NCBI GenBank assembly: GCA_948579355.1
Contig: CAPAOV010000005.1
Coordinates: 90,569-154,568 of the forward strand
DNA: 64,000 bases
Origin: an uncultured Eubacterium sp.
GTDB taxonomy: Bacteria > Bacillota > Clostridia > Lachnospirales > Lachnospiraceae
Direction of reading: 5' to 3'
The position numbers and the translations under genes were made by a program. The notes under the pieces are model-generated. The model saw nothing but the letters and a program-made list of their open reading frames with translations, did not search any database and was not told the origin of the DNA. How positions within the stretch are numbered: position 1 is the first letter of the stretch; the number at the start of each line of letters is the position of its first letter. Below are positions 16,728-26,127 of the stretch, one piece after another.

Positions 16728-17354
16728 ATGAATACAGAAAAATATTTGCAAATGATACAACAGGATATTCATTCTGTTGTTTTTGCCACCACTGACGAAA
16801 ACCATTATCCGGTCACTTGCGTAATTGATATTATGTTGTCCGATAGAGACGGGCTTTATTTTTTGACCGCAAAAGGGAAAAACTTATATGAACGGCTTAA
16901 AAACCGGCCTATTATTTCTTTTACAGGAATGAAAGGGGCGGACACTTTATCCTGCAAATCGATTACCCTGCGCGGAGAAGTACGGGAAATCGGGCAAAAA
17001 CGACTATCCGAAATATTTGAAAAAAACCCGTACATGAAAGCCATTTATCCAACCGGGGAAAGCCGTATGGCACTAACTGTATTTCACATTTACAGAGGAA
17101 GCGGAGAATATTTTGATTTGAGCCGTAAGCCCGTTTATCGGGAACAATTTTCATTTGGCGGCGGGCAAAACCATGCGTCATATTTTTTTGTTACGGATAA
17201 ATGCAATAGCTGTAAACGCTGTGCTAAAATATGTCCGCAAAATTGCATTGACGTTTCCAGCCACACCGCAAAAATACAGCAAAAACATTGCTTACATTGT
17301 GGAAATTGTAAAGAAATCTGTCCCCTGCAGGCGATTGAAAGGAGAACTCTATGA
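16728..17354 (+). CDS. Flavin-binding PNPOx-like domain fused to 2[4Fe-4S] ferredoxin
   Basis: 208 residues. Residues 1-135 form a pyridoxamine-phosphate-oxidase-like split barrel (HSVVFATTDENHYPVTC ... LYFLTAKGKNLYERL) that usually binds FMN. Residues 150-205 hold two 4Fe-4S motifs, CNSCKRCAKICPQNC and CLHCGNCKEICP. It probably transfers electrons to or from a flavin substrate; the substrate is unknown. ATG 16728 follows AGGAGG; the frame opens 34 codons earlier without a site. It overlaps the macrodomain gene by 4 nt, so it belongs to that transcript. Confidence 0.85.
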   Translation: MNTEKYLQMIQQDIHSVVFATTDENHYPVTCVIDIMLSDRDGLYFLTAKGKNLYERLKNRPIISFTGMKGADTLSCKSITLRGEVREIGQKRLSEIFEKNPYMKAIYPTGESRMALTVFHIYRGSGEYFDLSRKPVYREQFSFGGGQNHASYFFVTDKCNSCKRCAKICPQNCIDVSSHTAKIQQKHCLHCGNCKEICPLQAIERRTL

Positions 17355-18124
17355 CACAGACGGAAAGACTTCTTTTTCTAATACGCTATCTAATAAGCGA
17401 AAATAACCAACTATCATCCATTGATATTCCCGCGGAGGATACAGCAAGAAAGCGGCTGTTGCGCTCCCTTATGAACATTCGCCCGCCAAAAACAGTCTCC
17501 GGAGAATTTTTAGAAATACAAAACGAATATCTGCAGGAAGAATGCAACCGAAAAGGAATCATTTCTCCTGACAGCCTCCCATCTGCAGAGCAGGGAATTT
17601 ACCTGTGGCAGGGAGATATTACCCGTCTGGCCACAGACGCCATCGTAAATGCGGCGAACAGCGCCCTGTTAGGCTGCTTTGTTCCCTGTCACGGCTGTAT
17701 TGACAATGCGATTCATTCTGCCGCCGGGGTTGAACTTCGTCTGGAGTGTTCCCGCATCATGGAGAAGCAGAATACGAAAGAACCTGTGGGAAAGGCCAAA
17801 ATCACCAAGGCCTTTAATCTCCCCTGCCGATATGTTCTTCACACGGTCGGCCCGATAATACACGGTAAAGTCACAAAAAAAGATTGTGCGTTGCTGGCCG
17901 ACTGTTACCGCTCCTGTCTGGTTCTTGCCACGTCATATCAGTTAAAAAGTATTGCTTTTTGCTGTATTTCTACGGGAGAGTTTCATTTTCCCAATAAAAA
18001 AGCGGCTGAAATAGCAATACAGACGGTGCGGGATTTTCAAAAGAATAACCAGAATAGTCCGGAGGTGATTTTCAATGTATTTAAAGACAGCGACTACCAA
18101 ATCTACAAACAGCTATTGGGATAG
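17351..18124 (+). CDS. Zinc-type macrodomain protein, ADP-ribosyl hydrolase
   Basis: 257 residues. An N-terminal helical part (1-75) precedes a macrodomain with IYLWQGDITRLATDAIVNAANS. The insertion GCFVPCHGCIDNAIHSAAG has the Cys/His/Cys set of zinc-dependent macrodomains (SauMacro type), followed by the ADP-ribose-binding GKAKITKAFNLPCRYVLHTVGP and STGEFHFP. In Staphylococcus and Streptococcus such enzymes remove ADP-ribose placed by a class M sirtuin, whose gene comes next here and overlaps by 50 nt. The pairing makes that function likely. Confidence 0.9.
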   Translation: MTQTERLLFLIRYLISENNQLSSIDIPAEDTARKRLLRSLMNIRPPKTVSGEFLEIQNEYLQEECNRKGIISPDSLPSAEQGIYLWQGDITRLATDAIVNAANSALLGCFVPCHGCIDNAIHSAAGVELRLECSRIMEKQNTKEPVGKAKITKAFNLPCRYVLHTVGPIIHGKVTKKDCALLADCYRSCLVLATSYQLKSIAFCCISTGEFHFPNKKAAEIAIQTVRDFQKNNQNSPEVIFNVFKDSDYQIYKQLLG

Positions 18125-18986
18125 CAGGAAGACAGGGCATTCCCTGAAACAGGCAGCGGCGATGATGAAACGTGCCGACGCCGTTGTAATCGGCGCGGGC
18201 GCAGGGTTGTCTGCTTCTGCTGGATTTACTTATTCCGGAAAACGCTTTCACGATAACTTTGCGGATTTTATCGAAACATATGGATTTACGGATATGTATT
18301 CGGCAGGTTTCTACCCATTCACAACATTAGAAGAATATTGGGCATATTGGAGCCGTTACATCTATATAAACCGCTATCAGAATGCGCCTAAATCCGTCTA
18401 CGGCGATTTGTACAATCTGGTACGCGACAAAGACTATTTTGTTTTGACAACCAATGTTGACCACTGTTTTCAAAAGGCGGGGTTCGATAAACAGCGGCTG
18501 TTTTATACACAGGGTGATTACGGGTTATGGCAGTGCTCAAAACCGTGTCACGACAAGACTTATGATAACGAAGCTACTGTGAAAAGAATGGTTGCCGAAC
18601 AGAAAAATATGCGCATTCCGTCCGAACTGGTTCCGCGTTGTCCCGTCTGCGGCGCACCAATGGTAATGAATTTGCGGGCCGACCATACCTTTGTCGAAGA
18701 CGACGGCTGGCGCATGGCAGCCGAACGCTATCAGGACTTTATACACCGCCATAAGGGAGGGAAGATTTTATATCTGGAACTTGGTGTCGGCAGTAACACT
18801 CCGGGAATCATTAAATACCCGTTCTGGCAAATGACGGTGGAAAATCCAAATGCCGCTTATATCTGTATCAATTATGGGGAAGCGATATGCCCGCAGGAAA
18901 TTAAAAAACAGGCGGTATGTATAGACGGGGATATCGGGACTGTTTTAAAGCAGTATTTCATATGTATAGTACAAAAAAATGTGTAA
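18075..18986 (+). CDS. Class M sirtuin (SirTM), likely protein ADP-ribosyltransferase
   Basis: 303 residues. The NAD-binding start is VVIGAGAGLSASAGF; TTNVDHCF follows. Where deacetylase sirtuins have the catalytic His (HG), this one has TQGDYG, the Gln swap characteristic of SirTM transferases. Zinc cysteines are in WQCSKPC and CPVCGAPM. Known SirTM enzymes ADP-ribosylate lipoylated GcvH-L; no GcvH-L or lipoate ligase is in this window, so the substrate is open. Start 18075 is supported by GGAGGTGAT inside the macrodomain gene, out of frame with it. Confidence 0.9.
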   Translation: MYLKTATTKSTNSYWDSRKTGHSLKQAAAMMKRADAVVIGAGAGLSASAGFTYSGKRFHDNFADFIETYGFTDMYSAGFYPFTTLEEYWAYWSRYIYINRYQNAPKSVYGDLYNLVRDKDYFVLTTNVDHCFQKAGFDKQRLFYTQGDYGLWQCSKPCHDKTYDNEATVKRMVAEQKNMRIPSELVPRCPVCGAPMVMNLRADHTFVEDDGWRMAAERYQDFIHRHKGGKILYLELGVGSNTPGIIKYPFWQMTVENPNAAYICINYGEAICPQEIKKQAVCIDGDIGTVLKQYFICIVQKNV

Positions 18987-19011
18987 ATGCACAAAAAATA
19001 GGAATACTATC

Positions 19012-19040
19012 TTGAAAAAGCGTTATATTTATATTAAAAT
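19012..19040 (+). promoter_or_regulatory. Sigma-A promoter of the DUF4143 ATPase
   Basis: -35 TTGAAA (19012-19017), 17-bp spacer, -10 TAAAAT (19035-19040), 47 bp before the gene. It separates this gene from the sirtuin cluster. Confidence 0.7.
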
Positions 19041-19086
19041 ATAATTACTAAAAAATGTGCGTTACACGAAAACAAGGAGCGAATAG

Positions 19087-20340
19087 ATGGAAATTGAAAG
19101 AAACACTTATCTTCAACAACTTATCCTGAGAAAAGATAATGGTATGATAAAGGTGATTACAGGAATACGAAGATGTGGAAAATCATTTTTACTGTTTAAT
19201 ATATTTAAAAAATACCTGATAAACAACGGTGTAGACGAAGACCACATCATTGAAATTGCTCTGGACGGTATTGAAAATGAAGAATTAAGAAATCCTAAGA
19301 CGTGCTATCAGTATATAAAAGCTACTATGAAAGATAATGAACACTATTATCTGCTTTTAGATGAAATACAACTTATGCCCCGATTTGAAGAAGTACTAAA
19401 CAGCCTGCTTCGCATAAGTAATATTGATATCTATGTGACCGGAAGCAATTCCCGATTTTTGTCCAGCGACATCGTAACAGAATTTCGGGGCAGAGGGGAT
19501 GAAATTAGAATTTATCCTCTTTCTTTTTCGGAATTCTATTCCGTTTACAATGGAGAATATGAAGATGCGTGGAACGATTACATGATTTATGGAGGACTTC
19601 CACAGATTGCCGGATTTCAGACGGAGCGTCAGAAGACAGAATATTTAAAAAATATTTTCACAAATGTATACCTGAAAGATGTTGTTGAAAGAAACGGTAT
19701 TCAAAGCGTAGATGAGCTGGGTACACTGGTTGATATTCTCGCTTCTGTCATTGGGGCCCAGACAAATCCAACTAAAATTTCCAATACCTTTGCAAGTGAA
19801 CGACAGATAAGTTATACAAACAAAACAATATCCAAACATATCGACTATTTGGAGGAAGCATTCCTGATTTCGAAATCCAACCGCTATGATATTAAAGGAA
19901 GAAAATATATTGGCGCTAATTTAAAGTACTATTTCACTGATACTGGTCTTAGAAATGCAAGATTGAACTTCCGACAGCAGGAACCGACCCATATTATTGA
20001 AAATATCGTCTATAACGAATTACTCATTCGCGGATATAATGTTGATACAGGCCTGATAGACGTATATGGAAAAAATCAAAAGGGAAAACGTGTCCACAAG
20101 CAGCTGGAGGTTGACTTTGTCGTTAATCAGGGAAGCCAGAGATATTATGTTCAGGTAGCTTATGATATGACATCACCCGAAAAGCAGGCGCAGGAATTTC
20201 GTTCCTTACGCAATATTCCCGATTCTTTTAAGAAAATAGTGATTGTAAGCGGGACGGCAAAACCATGGAGAAATGAAGAGGGCTTTGTCATCATGGGAAT
20301 GAGGTATTTTCTTCTGAAATCGGATAGTTTAGCGTTTTAA
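19087..20340 (+). CDS. AAA-family ATPase with DUF4143 domain
   Basis: 417 residues. Walker A GIRRCGKS (near 27), Walker B YLLLDEIQ, sensor VTGSNSRFLSSDIVTEFRGRG, then the recognisable PLSFSEFYS hinge into the C-terminal DUF4143 part, which ends in a restriction-endonuclease-like segment (LEVDFVVNQGSQRYYVQV). These ATPases are abundant in gut anaerobes and archaea and their role is unknown; a nuclease or defence role has been suggested from the fold. It is stand-alone here. Confidence 0.9.
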   Translation: MEIERNTYLQQLILRKDNGMIKVITGIRRCGKSFLLFNIFKKYLINNGVDEDHIIEIALDGIENEELRNPKTCYQYIKATMKDNEHYYLLLDEIQLMPRFEEVLNSLLRISNIDIYVTGSNSRFLSSDIVTEFRGRGDEIRIYPLSFSEFYSVYNGEYEDAWNDYMIYGGLPQIAGFQTERQKTEYLKNIFTNVYLKDVVERNGIQSVDELGTLVDILASVIGAQTNPTKISNTFASERQISYTNKTISKHIDYLEEAFLISKSNRYDIKGRKYIGANLKYYFTDTGLRNARLNFRQQEPTHIIENIVYNELLIRGYNVDTGLIDVYGKNQKGKRVHKQLEVDFVVNQGSQRYYVQVAYDMTSPEKQAQEFRSLRNIPDSFKKIVIVSGTAKPWRNEEGFVIMGMRYFLLKSDSLAF

Positions 20341-20476
20341 TATACAAAAAAACATAAAAATAGTCCACAATCCCCCTCCCTGAAAGCATTCTTACAAAAC
20401 ATCTGATTCTTTTACGAAAAAAAGCTTGCAAAATATACAGAATCCCTTATTATGAAAGTATATACTTAGTTCTATT

Positions 20477-20580
20477 GTGCGCACGGCACAGAGAACTGTT
20501 TCAGTGAAATCTCCCGCATCCGTATTCACGGGAATACAAACCTTTATCTGCTACACCGCATGCGGGAATTAATTTTTTTA
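20477..20580 (+). promoter_or_regulatory. Structured 5' leader of the chemoreceptor gene
   Basis: Several nested stems are visible: GTGC/GCAC (20477-20480 with 20486-20489), ACTG/CAGT (20495-20498 with 20502-20505), GTATTC/GAATAC (20522-20527 with 20532-20537), and an outer stem TCCCGCAT/ATGCGGGA (20512-20519 with 20560-20567). The outer stem is followed by AATTAATTTTTTT and then the ribosome site AAAAGGAGATG, so it could act as an attenuator. It does not match the c-di-GMP riboswitch core I know. Confidence 0.5.
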
Positions 20581-20595
20581 AAAAGGAGATGACCA

Positions 20596-21951
20596 ATGGC
20601 AATTAAAACGGGTAAATCAGCGCTTGTAAAGGCAGTTTCGGAATTAAAGGAAGCGGATTATACAAAAGATGCTGATTTGAATGACATTTACCAACGATTA
20701 CAAGATGGAAGAAAGCAATTTGGGGAGATATTTGACAAAAATATAAAAGCAGTCATGCAGATAAGTTCTCTGGATTTGACTATGCAGTATCAGACGGAGA
20801 AAATCGTTGAAATCTCCCGCAACGTAGCAAATGCCACAGAGACCATTTTCGGCGCCTCATCCGTTTCCGGACAGGAGAATAACCAACACGAGGAACTGAC
20901 CAATACGATTGTTGAAGTATCTACGGATACCAATGATGTATTTGAAAAAATTCAGACGGGACAAAACGAATTGACGACAATTCGGGAACTTTCCGGACAA
21001 ACCATTGATGTATCTTTAGGTCTGCAAAAAGATATGGATAAACTGCTCCAAATACTTGACTACATAAGCAATGTCATTGATGAGATTAACGACATTTCCC
21101 TGCAGACAAATCTTCTGGCTTTGAACGCTTCTATTGAGGCAGCAAGAGCTGGAAAAGCCGGTGAGGGTTTTGCAGTTGTAGCAGAAGAAATCCGCATGTT
21201 AGCCGGACAGACCCAGAAACTGACAAGCGACATGGAAGAATTTGTGGGAACTATTAAAGAAGCCTCTGAAAAGAGTGTCCATAGCGCTTCCGAAACCGTT
21301 GATTCCTTAGAATCAATGTCTGGAAAAATAAACCATGTCTGGGACATCAATCAGGAGAGCCAGCAACGTGTTTCTAAAATAAACGATTCCATTCGTTCCA
21401 TTGCTTCCGTAAGTGAGGATATCAGTCATTCCATGAAAGAAATGGAAAACCAGTTGCGAAACAGCACCAATTTTATGAATCAGGTAAGTTTTGATTTGAA
21501 AAAGGCAATTGAGCCGGTTGTTGACATTGAGAAAACATTAGATGATACCGTTAAGCAGATGGGTAATATGTCGGAAGACGCTTTTTATCACATGGAAAAC
21601 TCCGCATTTGCCAAGTATGTCCATGATGCGGTTTCCGCTCACAAAACATGGCTCAGCAATCTGAAGAAAATGGTAGAAACACAAACTATCACACCTCTTC
21701 AGCTCGATTCATCCAAGTGCGGTTTCGGTCACTTTTACTATTCCATGAAACCGAGAATCCCTACCATTATGCCAATCTGGGATGCACTTGAAATGAAACA
21801 TAAAAAGTTCCACAAATATGGCGCTTCGGTTATTGAAGCCCTTAACAACGGGGCATTTTCAGAAGCCGAACAGCTTTATCGGGAAGTCGCCGAGTACTCA
21901 AAAGGACTGATTGCCGATTTGGAAAAGATACAAAAAGCAGCGAAAAAATAA
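20596..21951 (+). CDS. Cytoplasmic methyl-accepting chemotaxis protein with C-terminal CZB domain
   Basis: 451 residues with no membrane segment. The signalling hairpin contains the canonical [23 protein letters not shown] (tip near 170-190) followed by [14 protein letters not shown]. The last 120 residues form a chemoreceptor zinc-binding (CZB) domain with [17 protein letters not shown] and HKKFH, giving the expected His/Cys zinc ligands. CZB receptors sense zinc or hypochlorous acid in known cases. Presence implies a chemotaxis system elsewhere. ATG 20596 follows AAGGAGATG. Confidence 0.92.
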   Translation: MAIKTGKSALVKAVSELKEADYTKDADLNDIYQRLQDGRKQFGEIFDKNIKAVMQISSLDLTMQYQTEKIVEISRNVANATETIFGASSVSGQENNQHEELTNTIVEVSTDTNDVFEKIQTGQNELTTIRELSGQTIDVSLGLQKDMDKLLQILDYISNVIDEINDISLQTNLLALNASIEAARAGKAGEGFAVVAEEIRMLAGQTQKLTSDMEEFVGTIKEASEKSVHSASETVDSLESMSGKINHVWDINQESQQRVSKINDSIRSIASVSEDISHSMKEMENQLRNSTNFMNQVSFDLKKAIEPVVDIEKTLDDTVKQMGNMSEDAFYHMENSAFAKYVHDAVSAHKTWLSNLKKMVETQTITPLQLDSSKCGFGHFYYSMKPRIPTIMPIWDALEMKHKKFHKYGASVIEALNNGAFSEAEQLYREVAEYSKGLIADLEKIQKAAKK

Positions 21952-21961
21952 AGGAAACCAG

Positions 21962-21999
21962 AGCCGGTCACACTCTCACTTTTCCGTGTGACCGGCTCG
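21962..21999. terminator. Bidirectional terminator between chemoreceptor and DUF4179 gene
   Basis: GAGCCGGTCACAC (21962-21974) pairs perfectly with GTGTGACCGGCTC (21987-21999). There is no strong T-run on either side, but the position between convergent genes and 13-bp stem support termination. Confidence 0.65.
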
Positions 22000-22054
22000 C
22001 TGATTCATACTGCTTATAAAAATGATACGCATAGCTCAAGGGGGCTTGTCATCG

Positions 22055-23092
22055 TCATGCCAAAACGACCGTAAACTCTTCCCCTATCTTTTTATATTTG
22101 TGCTTTTCATAATTCATCCAATGAGGCGCCAGCCTCAGTTTTTTGACTTTTTTATCAAAGCCGCCGGTAAAACTCATAATTACTTCAAATTTATTCTCTT
22201 CCCCTATTTTCCGCACAATGCAATCATCATTCAAAACCCGCTCACCAAGGTTATCCGTTCCTTGCAGAAAAAGGTCAACCTCGGTACTGCTTCTCTCTTT
22301 CTTCGGTTCATATGTCATATAAACTTTACAATCAGTAGACGTACACACGACTCTATGAAGCGTCAGCATATCTCCGGTAGAAAGTTTCATCGTCGTAGTT
22401 GTCAAATCCTTTTTTGTATGGCTATTTGCCTTATCCACATTGACGACCGTCTTAAAATCCCACGAATCGGATATCGCCGGCGTCGTACAAATATCTGATA
22501 CCTGTATCCGCAATTCAACATTCCCTTTTACATCCATTCCCGGATTCAGCGCCGCCTCTCCCACACTTATCTGTGTATGGTCGTCCGCCGTCCAGCTCGT
22601 ATAACTCGGGGTATTCATGATTTTTTCGCCGTTTATATACACGTGGCTGACGATATTAGCATATGTCAGCGGAAGCCCCCAACGCTCATCGGAGTGAACT
22701 TTAATACAAAAGGCCACTTTATTTGCATCTACTAAAACTTCCTCCAGCGTAACGGCCAGACCATTTTTATAAATCGTCTCCCCTACCTTGCTCACTTCCT
22801 CTTCCGCCTGCTTCTTCCTTTCCTTATCACCGTACACATAACTCTCGGTAATCGGGCCAAACAACCGCTCCATCGTAGCTTTCACATTATCTTTAAAAAT
22901 AGTTCCTCCCAGTACGAGAAACAGAAACGCAAAACCTGCTGCAACTGCAATCCCCCTTGACTTATGCAGGAACCTGCTCTTTCTTTCGGACATTGTAATT
23001 CGGGACAAAATGGATTCGTTCAATTCCAGTGTCGGATTCTCTTTTGCACGCAAAGCATCTTTCAGCAATTCATCCATTGGCTGCTTGTTCAT
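22055..23092 (-). CDS. DUF4179 membrane anti-sigma factor
   Basis: 345 residues. The cytoplasmic N-terminal part (1-50) is followed by a single membrane helix (about 48-65, GIAVAAGFAFLFLVLGGTIF) and an extracellular DUF4179 domain with VGETIYKNGLAVTLEEVLVDANKV. It overlaps the upstream ECF sigma gene by 23 nt, the normal order for an ECF/anti-sigma pair. The protein should sequester that sigma factor until an extracytoplasmic signal appears; the signal is unknown. Confidence 0.82.
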   Translation of the reverse strand: MNKQPMDELLKDALRAKENPTLELNESILSRITMSERKSRFLHKSRGIAVAAGFAFLFLVLGGTIFKDNVKATMERLFGPITESYVYGDKERKKQAEEEVSKVGETIYKNGLAVTLEEVLVDANKVAFCIKVHSDERWGLPLTYANIVSHVYINGEKIMNTPSYTSWTADDHTQISVGEAALNPGMDVKGNVELRIQVSDICTTPAISDSWDFKTVVNVDKANSHTKKDLTTTTMKLSTGDMLTLHRVVCTSTDCKVYMTYEPKKERSSTEVDLFLQGTDNLGERVLNDDCIVRKIGEENKFEVIMSFTGGFDKKVKKLRLAPHWMNYEKHKYKKIGEEFTVVLA

Positions 23093-23612
23093 CCATATAC
23101 ACCTCCATTCTTTTCCTCACTTGGTTTCTCCCTTTATTGAGCCGGCTTTTCACCGTTCCCGTCGGAATATTCAGCGTTTTGGCAATCTCCTGTACCGATA
23201 ACTCCGCCGTATAAAACAAATACATCGCCGTACGGATTTTCTCCGGCAGTTCTTCCACAATCCGCCTGACCCGTTCTTGCTGCTCTTTGCGCAGCGCCTC
23301 CTGTTCCGGCAGATTCTCATATACGGCTATCTTCTCTCTGCCCTTTTCCTCTCTATATTCTTCCATCGGAATAATTTTATGCCTTACCGCCTGCTTCCTT
23401 TTTTGATTCTGCCAGAGTTTAATTGCAATTCCCAAAATATAACTTTTCGGATTACCGTCTATCGATATTTTATGAGATAACTCCCACGCCTTAAGAAAGG
23501 TATCCTGATAAAGGTCGTCCGCTAACTCTCTACTCCCTGTCAGATGGAGGCAAAAGCTATAAACTTCTTTTCCGCTCTCTGAAATTATCTCACAAAATCT
23601 CCCCTTGTCCAT
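23070..23612 (-). CDS. ECF-type RNA polymerase sigma factor
   Basis: 180 residues from ATG 23612, with AAGGAGGTG 6-7 nt upstream; a GTG three codons earlier overlaps that site. Region 2 is seen in FCLHLTGSRELADDLYQDTFLKAWE and region 4 in LFYTAELSVQEIAKTLNIPTGTVKSRLNKGR. The gene is coupled to the DUF4179 anti-sigma factor. A -35-like TTGAAC and a TACAAT lie upstream with a short spacer, so autoregulation cannot be read with certainty. Confidence 0.92.
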   Translation of the reverse strand: MDKGRFCEIISESGKEVYSFCLHLTGSRELADDLYQDTFLKAWELSHKISIDGNPKSYILGIAIKLWQNQKRKQAVRHKIIPMEEYREEKGREKIAVYENLPEQEALRKEQQERVRRIVEELPEKIRTAMYLFYTAELSVQEIAKTLNIPTGTVKSRLNKGRNQVRKRMEVYMDEQAANG

Positions 23613-23770
23613 AGCTTTCACCTCCTTTTCTGCATGGTATACCTTTCTTTACTTATATATTGTAACGAGACAAAGAAAGGTTCAAAAAAATTGAAAATCC
23701 TGCCACACAAAAGATGTGATGACAAGATTTCCATAGAATGCCCTTTTCAATCCGAACGGGCAAAAAACCT

Positions 23771-25045
23771 TTAGCGATAAATAATTTCGTGGCGTCCCGG
23801 CCCATTTGATACCATTTTTATCGGCACACCGAGCTCTTTCTCAATAAATTCAATATACTTCCGGCAATTCTCAGGCAATTTTGCATATTCCGTGATGCCC
23901 CGAATATCCGACTTCCAGCCCGGCAGCACCTCATAAACCGGCTTCGCTTTCTTGAGCATATTCGTTGTAGGAAAGTCTTTCGTAACTTTGCCATCAATCT
24001 CATATCCGACGCATACCGGCAGTTCATCCAGATAACCGAGTACATCAAGAACCGTAAGTGCCACTTCCGTAGCGCCCTGCACACGGCACCCATAACGGCT
24101 GGCTACGACATCAAACCATCCCATCCGCCGCGGACGGCCTGTCGTGGCTCCGTACTCACCGCCGTCACCGCCTCTCCGGCGCAATTCATCCGCCTCTTCT
24201 CCAAAAATTTCACTGACAAATTCTCCTGCGCCTACCGCACTGGAATAAGCTTTTACGACCGTTACAATTCTCTTTATCTCATAAGGCGGCACCCCGGCGC
24301 CGATAGCTCCGTAACCAGCCAGCGTAGAAGACGAAGTAACCATCGGATAAATACCGTGGTCAGGGTCTTTTAACGAACCAAGCTGCCCCTCTAACAATAT
24401 TCTTTTACCATCCTGTAGGGACTGATACAAAAAGGCGGACACGTCGCACACATATGGCTCAACCATTGTCTTGTACTCCGCCAGCACTTCCATCAAATCG
24501 TCCACCTGTAAAGACGGCTTATGATACAAATGTTCGAATAGCACATTTTTCTTTTCACAGATACCTTTTACTTTCTCACGAAGGGAAGCCTCGTCAAAAA
24601 GCTCCGACACCTGAATACCTGTCTTGGCATATTTATCAGAATAGAATGGCGCAATACCGGATTTGGTAGAACCAAAGGACTTTCCTCCCAAACGTTCCTC
24701 CTCGTACTCATCCTGCAAAATATGATATGGCATAACAATCTGGGCCCGGTCAGAAACTTTAATCTTCGGCATCGGTACACCCTGCTCCACAATGTCCTTA
24801 ATTTCCTTAAAAAGGTCCGGAATATTGAGCGCTACACCATTCCCGATAATACTCGTCGTATGATGATAGAATACCCCCGAAGGCAAAATGTGAAGAGCAA
24901 ATTTACCGTAATCATTCACAATCGTATGCCCCGCATTACTTCCGCCCTGAAAGCGTACAATAATATCGGATTCCTCTCCTAGCATATCGGTAATTTTCCC
25001 TTTTCCCTCATCTCCCCAGTTCGCTCCAACAACCGCTGTTACCAT
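23771..25045 (-). CDS. purA: Adenylosuccinate synthetase
   Basis: 424 residues, the usual length. It joins IMP and aspartate with GTP to make adenylosuccinate in AMP synthesis. GANWGDEGKGKITDML is the GTP-binding and catalytic loop (Asp and Lys), followed by RFQGGSNAGHTIV with the catalytic His, and the TTGRPRRMGWFD signature. ATG 25045 follows AGGAGG at 7 nt; the frame stays open 19 codons further without such a site. It is transcribed alone from a strong promoter. Confidence 0.97.
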   Translation of the reverse strand: MVTAVVGANWGDEGKGKITDMLGEESDIIVRFQGGSNAGHTIVNDYGKFALHILPSGVFYHHTTSIIGNGVALNIPDLFKEIKDIVEQGVPMPKIKVSDRAQIVMPYHILQDEYEEERLGGKSFGSTKSGIAPFYSDKYAKTGIQVSELFDEASLREKVKGICEKKNVLFEHLYHKPSLQVDDLMEVLAEYKTMVEPYVCDVSAFLYQSLQDGKRILLEGQLGSLKDPDHGIYPMVTSSSTLAGYGAIGAGVPPYEIKRIVTVVKAYSSAVGAGEFVSEIFGEEADELRRRGGDGGEYGATTGRPRRMGWFDVVASRYGCRVQGATEVALTVLDVLGYLDELPVCVGYEIDGKVTKDFPTTNMLKKAKPVYEVLPGWKSDIRGITEYAKLPENCRKYIEFIEKELGVPIKMVSNGPGRHEIIYR

Positions 25046-25113
25046 AGCCATTCCTCCTATCCATCTCGTGAACAATGATTTCCGTGCGCCAGTCGCAATC
25101 ACACACGCACATT

Positions 25114-25142
25114 ATTATACATGAAAACGGAGATTTCGGCAA
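25114..25142 (-). promoter_or_regulatory. Sigma-A promoter of purA
   Basis: Minus strand: -35 TTGCCG (25142-25137), 17-bp spacer, -10 TATAAT (25119-25114) with a TG just upstream. The leader is about 65 nt. No purine riboswitch or PurR box was recognised. Confidence 0.75.
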
Positions 25143-25149
25143 CAAAAAT

Positions 25150-26115
25150 TTACTCCTGCGGCAACTGCTCTATCTCGGACAAACGGGCTTGCGGCCAGTC
25201 CGCAGACGTGTGAATATTCAAAATACTCTGCGTCTCATTAAGCGCATTATAATACCACATGGCGGCTTCGGCATAATCGCCCCGCTCATAGAAATATTCT
25301 CCCAGTTCATAACACATCTCCGACGAACCCTCGGTCAAAAGGTCTTTTAAGCTCATCTTTAACATCGTATGGCTGTCGCCCCGCATACGCGCGCTGCGGC
25401 AGACGATACAGGCAGCCTCTTTCACCTCATCCAGACTCCGCTCCGAATCGACGGCACTCTCCGCAAAAAAACTCTCTGCCTGCGCCAAATCATCGGCATC
25501 ACCGGAAATATAAAGTTCCATCGCATACATATGATGAAGCCGTTTAGAGAGCCGGATGCCCTGCGCTATTTTCGTCTGAAAAACATGGAAATCCCGTTTC
25601 GCATGATTCTCATGCGGCATATGGGTAATCACAATATCCGAATCAAAGACTACAGGGTCGAGGCGTACCTGCTCGTGCACCGGTTCAATCCACGTAAAGC
25701 TCCGCAGCCGCCGGAACAGTTTCGGCCGATATTCCTCATCAAAATTGTAGGCGGTACCGTGGGCAAGCTGGTTGCCATATTTCATTTGCACAATCTCAAT
25801 CTCCGGCAAAAGCACCTCTTTTAAATCGGCAAAACGCCGATAATTTTCTTCGTTGAGAACCTCGTCGGCGTCAGCCGAATAAATATATTCTTTCGTCGCC
25901 TTGGAAAAGGCAAAATTCCTTGCCGCAGCAAAATCATCAATCCACTCAAAATCATATATGTTATCCGTATATTTTCCAGCAATCTCCTTTGTTTTATCGG
26001 TGGAACCGGTATCGACAATAATTATCTCATCCATCAGGCCGGCAATACTGTCCAGACATCTTGCCAGCACCTTTTCTTCATTTTTTACAATCATGCACAA
26101 ACTGATTTCTACCAT
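25150..26115 (-). CDS. Family 2 glycosyltransferase with TPR-like tail
   Basis: 321 residues. ISLCMIVKNEEKVLARCLDSI and IVDTGSTDKTKEIA form the nucleotide-sugar-binding start, and YSADADEVLNEENY carries the DxD-like metal motif. The C-terminal 120 residues are helical and read as tetratricopeptide-like repeats (LGEYFYERGDYAEAAMWYYNALNE). Such GT2-TPR proteins are common in Firmicutes and their acceptors are unknown. It lies 12 bp after recJ in one transcript. Confidence 0.9.
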   Translation of the reverse strand: MVEISLCMIVKNEEKVLARCLDSIAGLMDEIIIVDTGSTDKTKEIAGKYTDNIYDFEWIDDFAAARNFAFSKATKEYIYSADADEVLNEENYRRFADLKEVLLPEIEIVQMKYGNQLAHGTAYNFDEEYRPKLFRRLRSFTWIEPVHEQVRLDPVVFDSDIVITHMPHENHAKRDFHVFQTKIAQGIRLSKRLHHMYAMELYISGDADDLAQAESFFAESAVDSERSLDEVKEAACIVCRSARMRGDSHTMLKMSLKDLLTEGSSEMCYELGEYFYERGDYAEAAMWYYNALNETQSILNIHTSADWPQARLSEIEQLPQE

Positions 26116-26127
26116 TCTCTGCTCCTC

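Noticed and set aside
20477..20580. c-di-GMP-I (GEMM) riboswitch before the chemoreceptor
   Set aside because: The conserved GEMM core segments and tetraloop/receptor are not found; only hairpins are seen. Reported as an unassigned structured leader.
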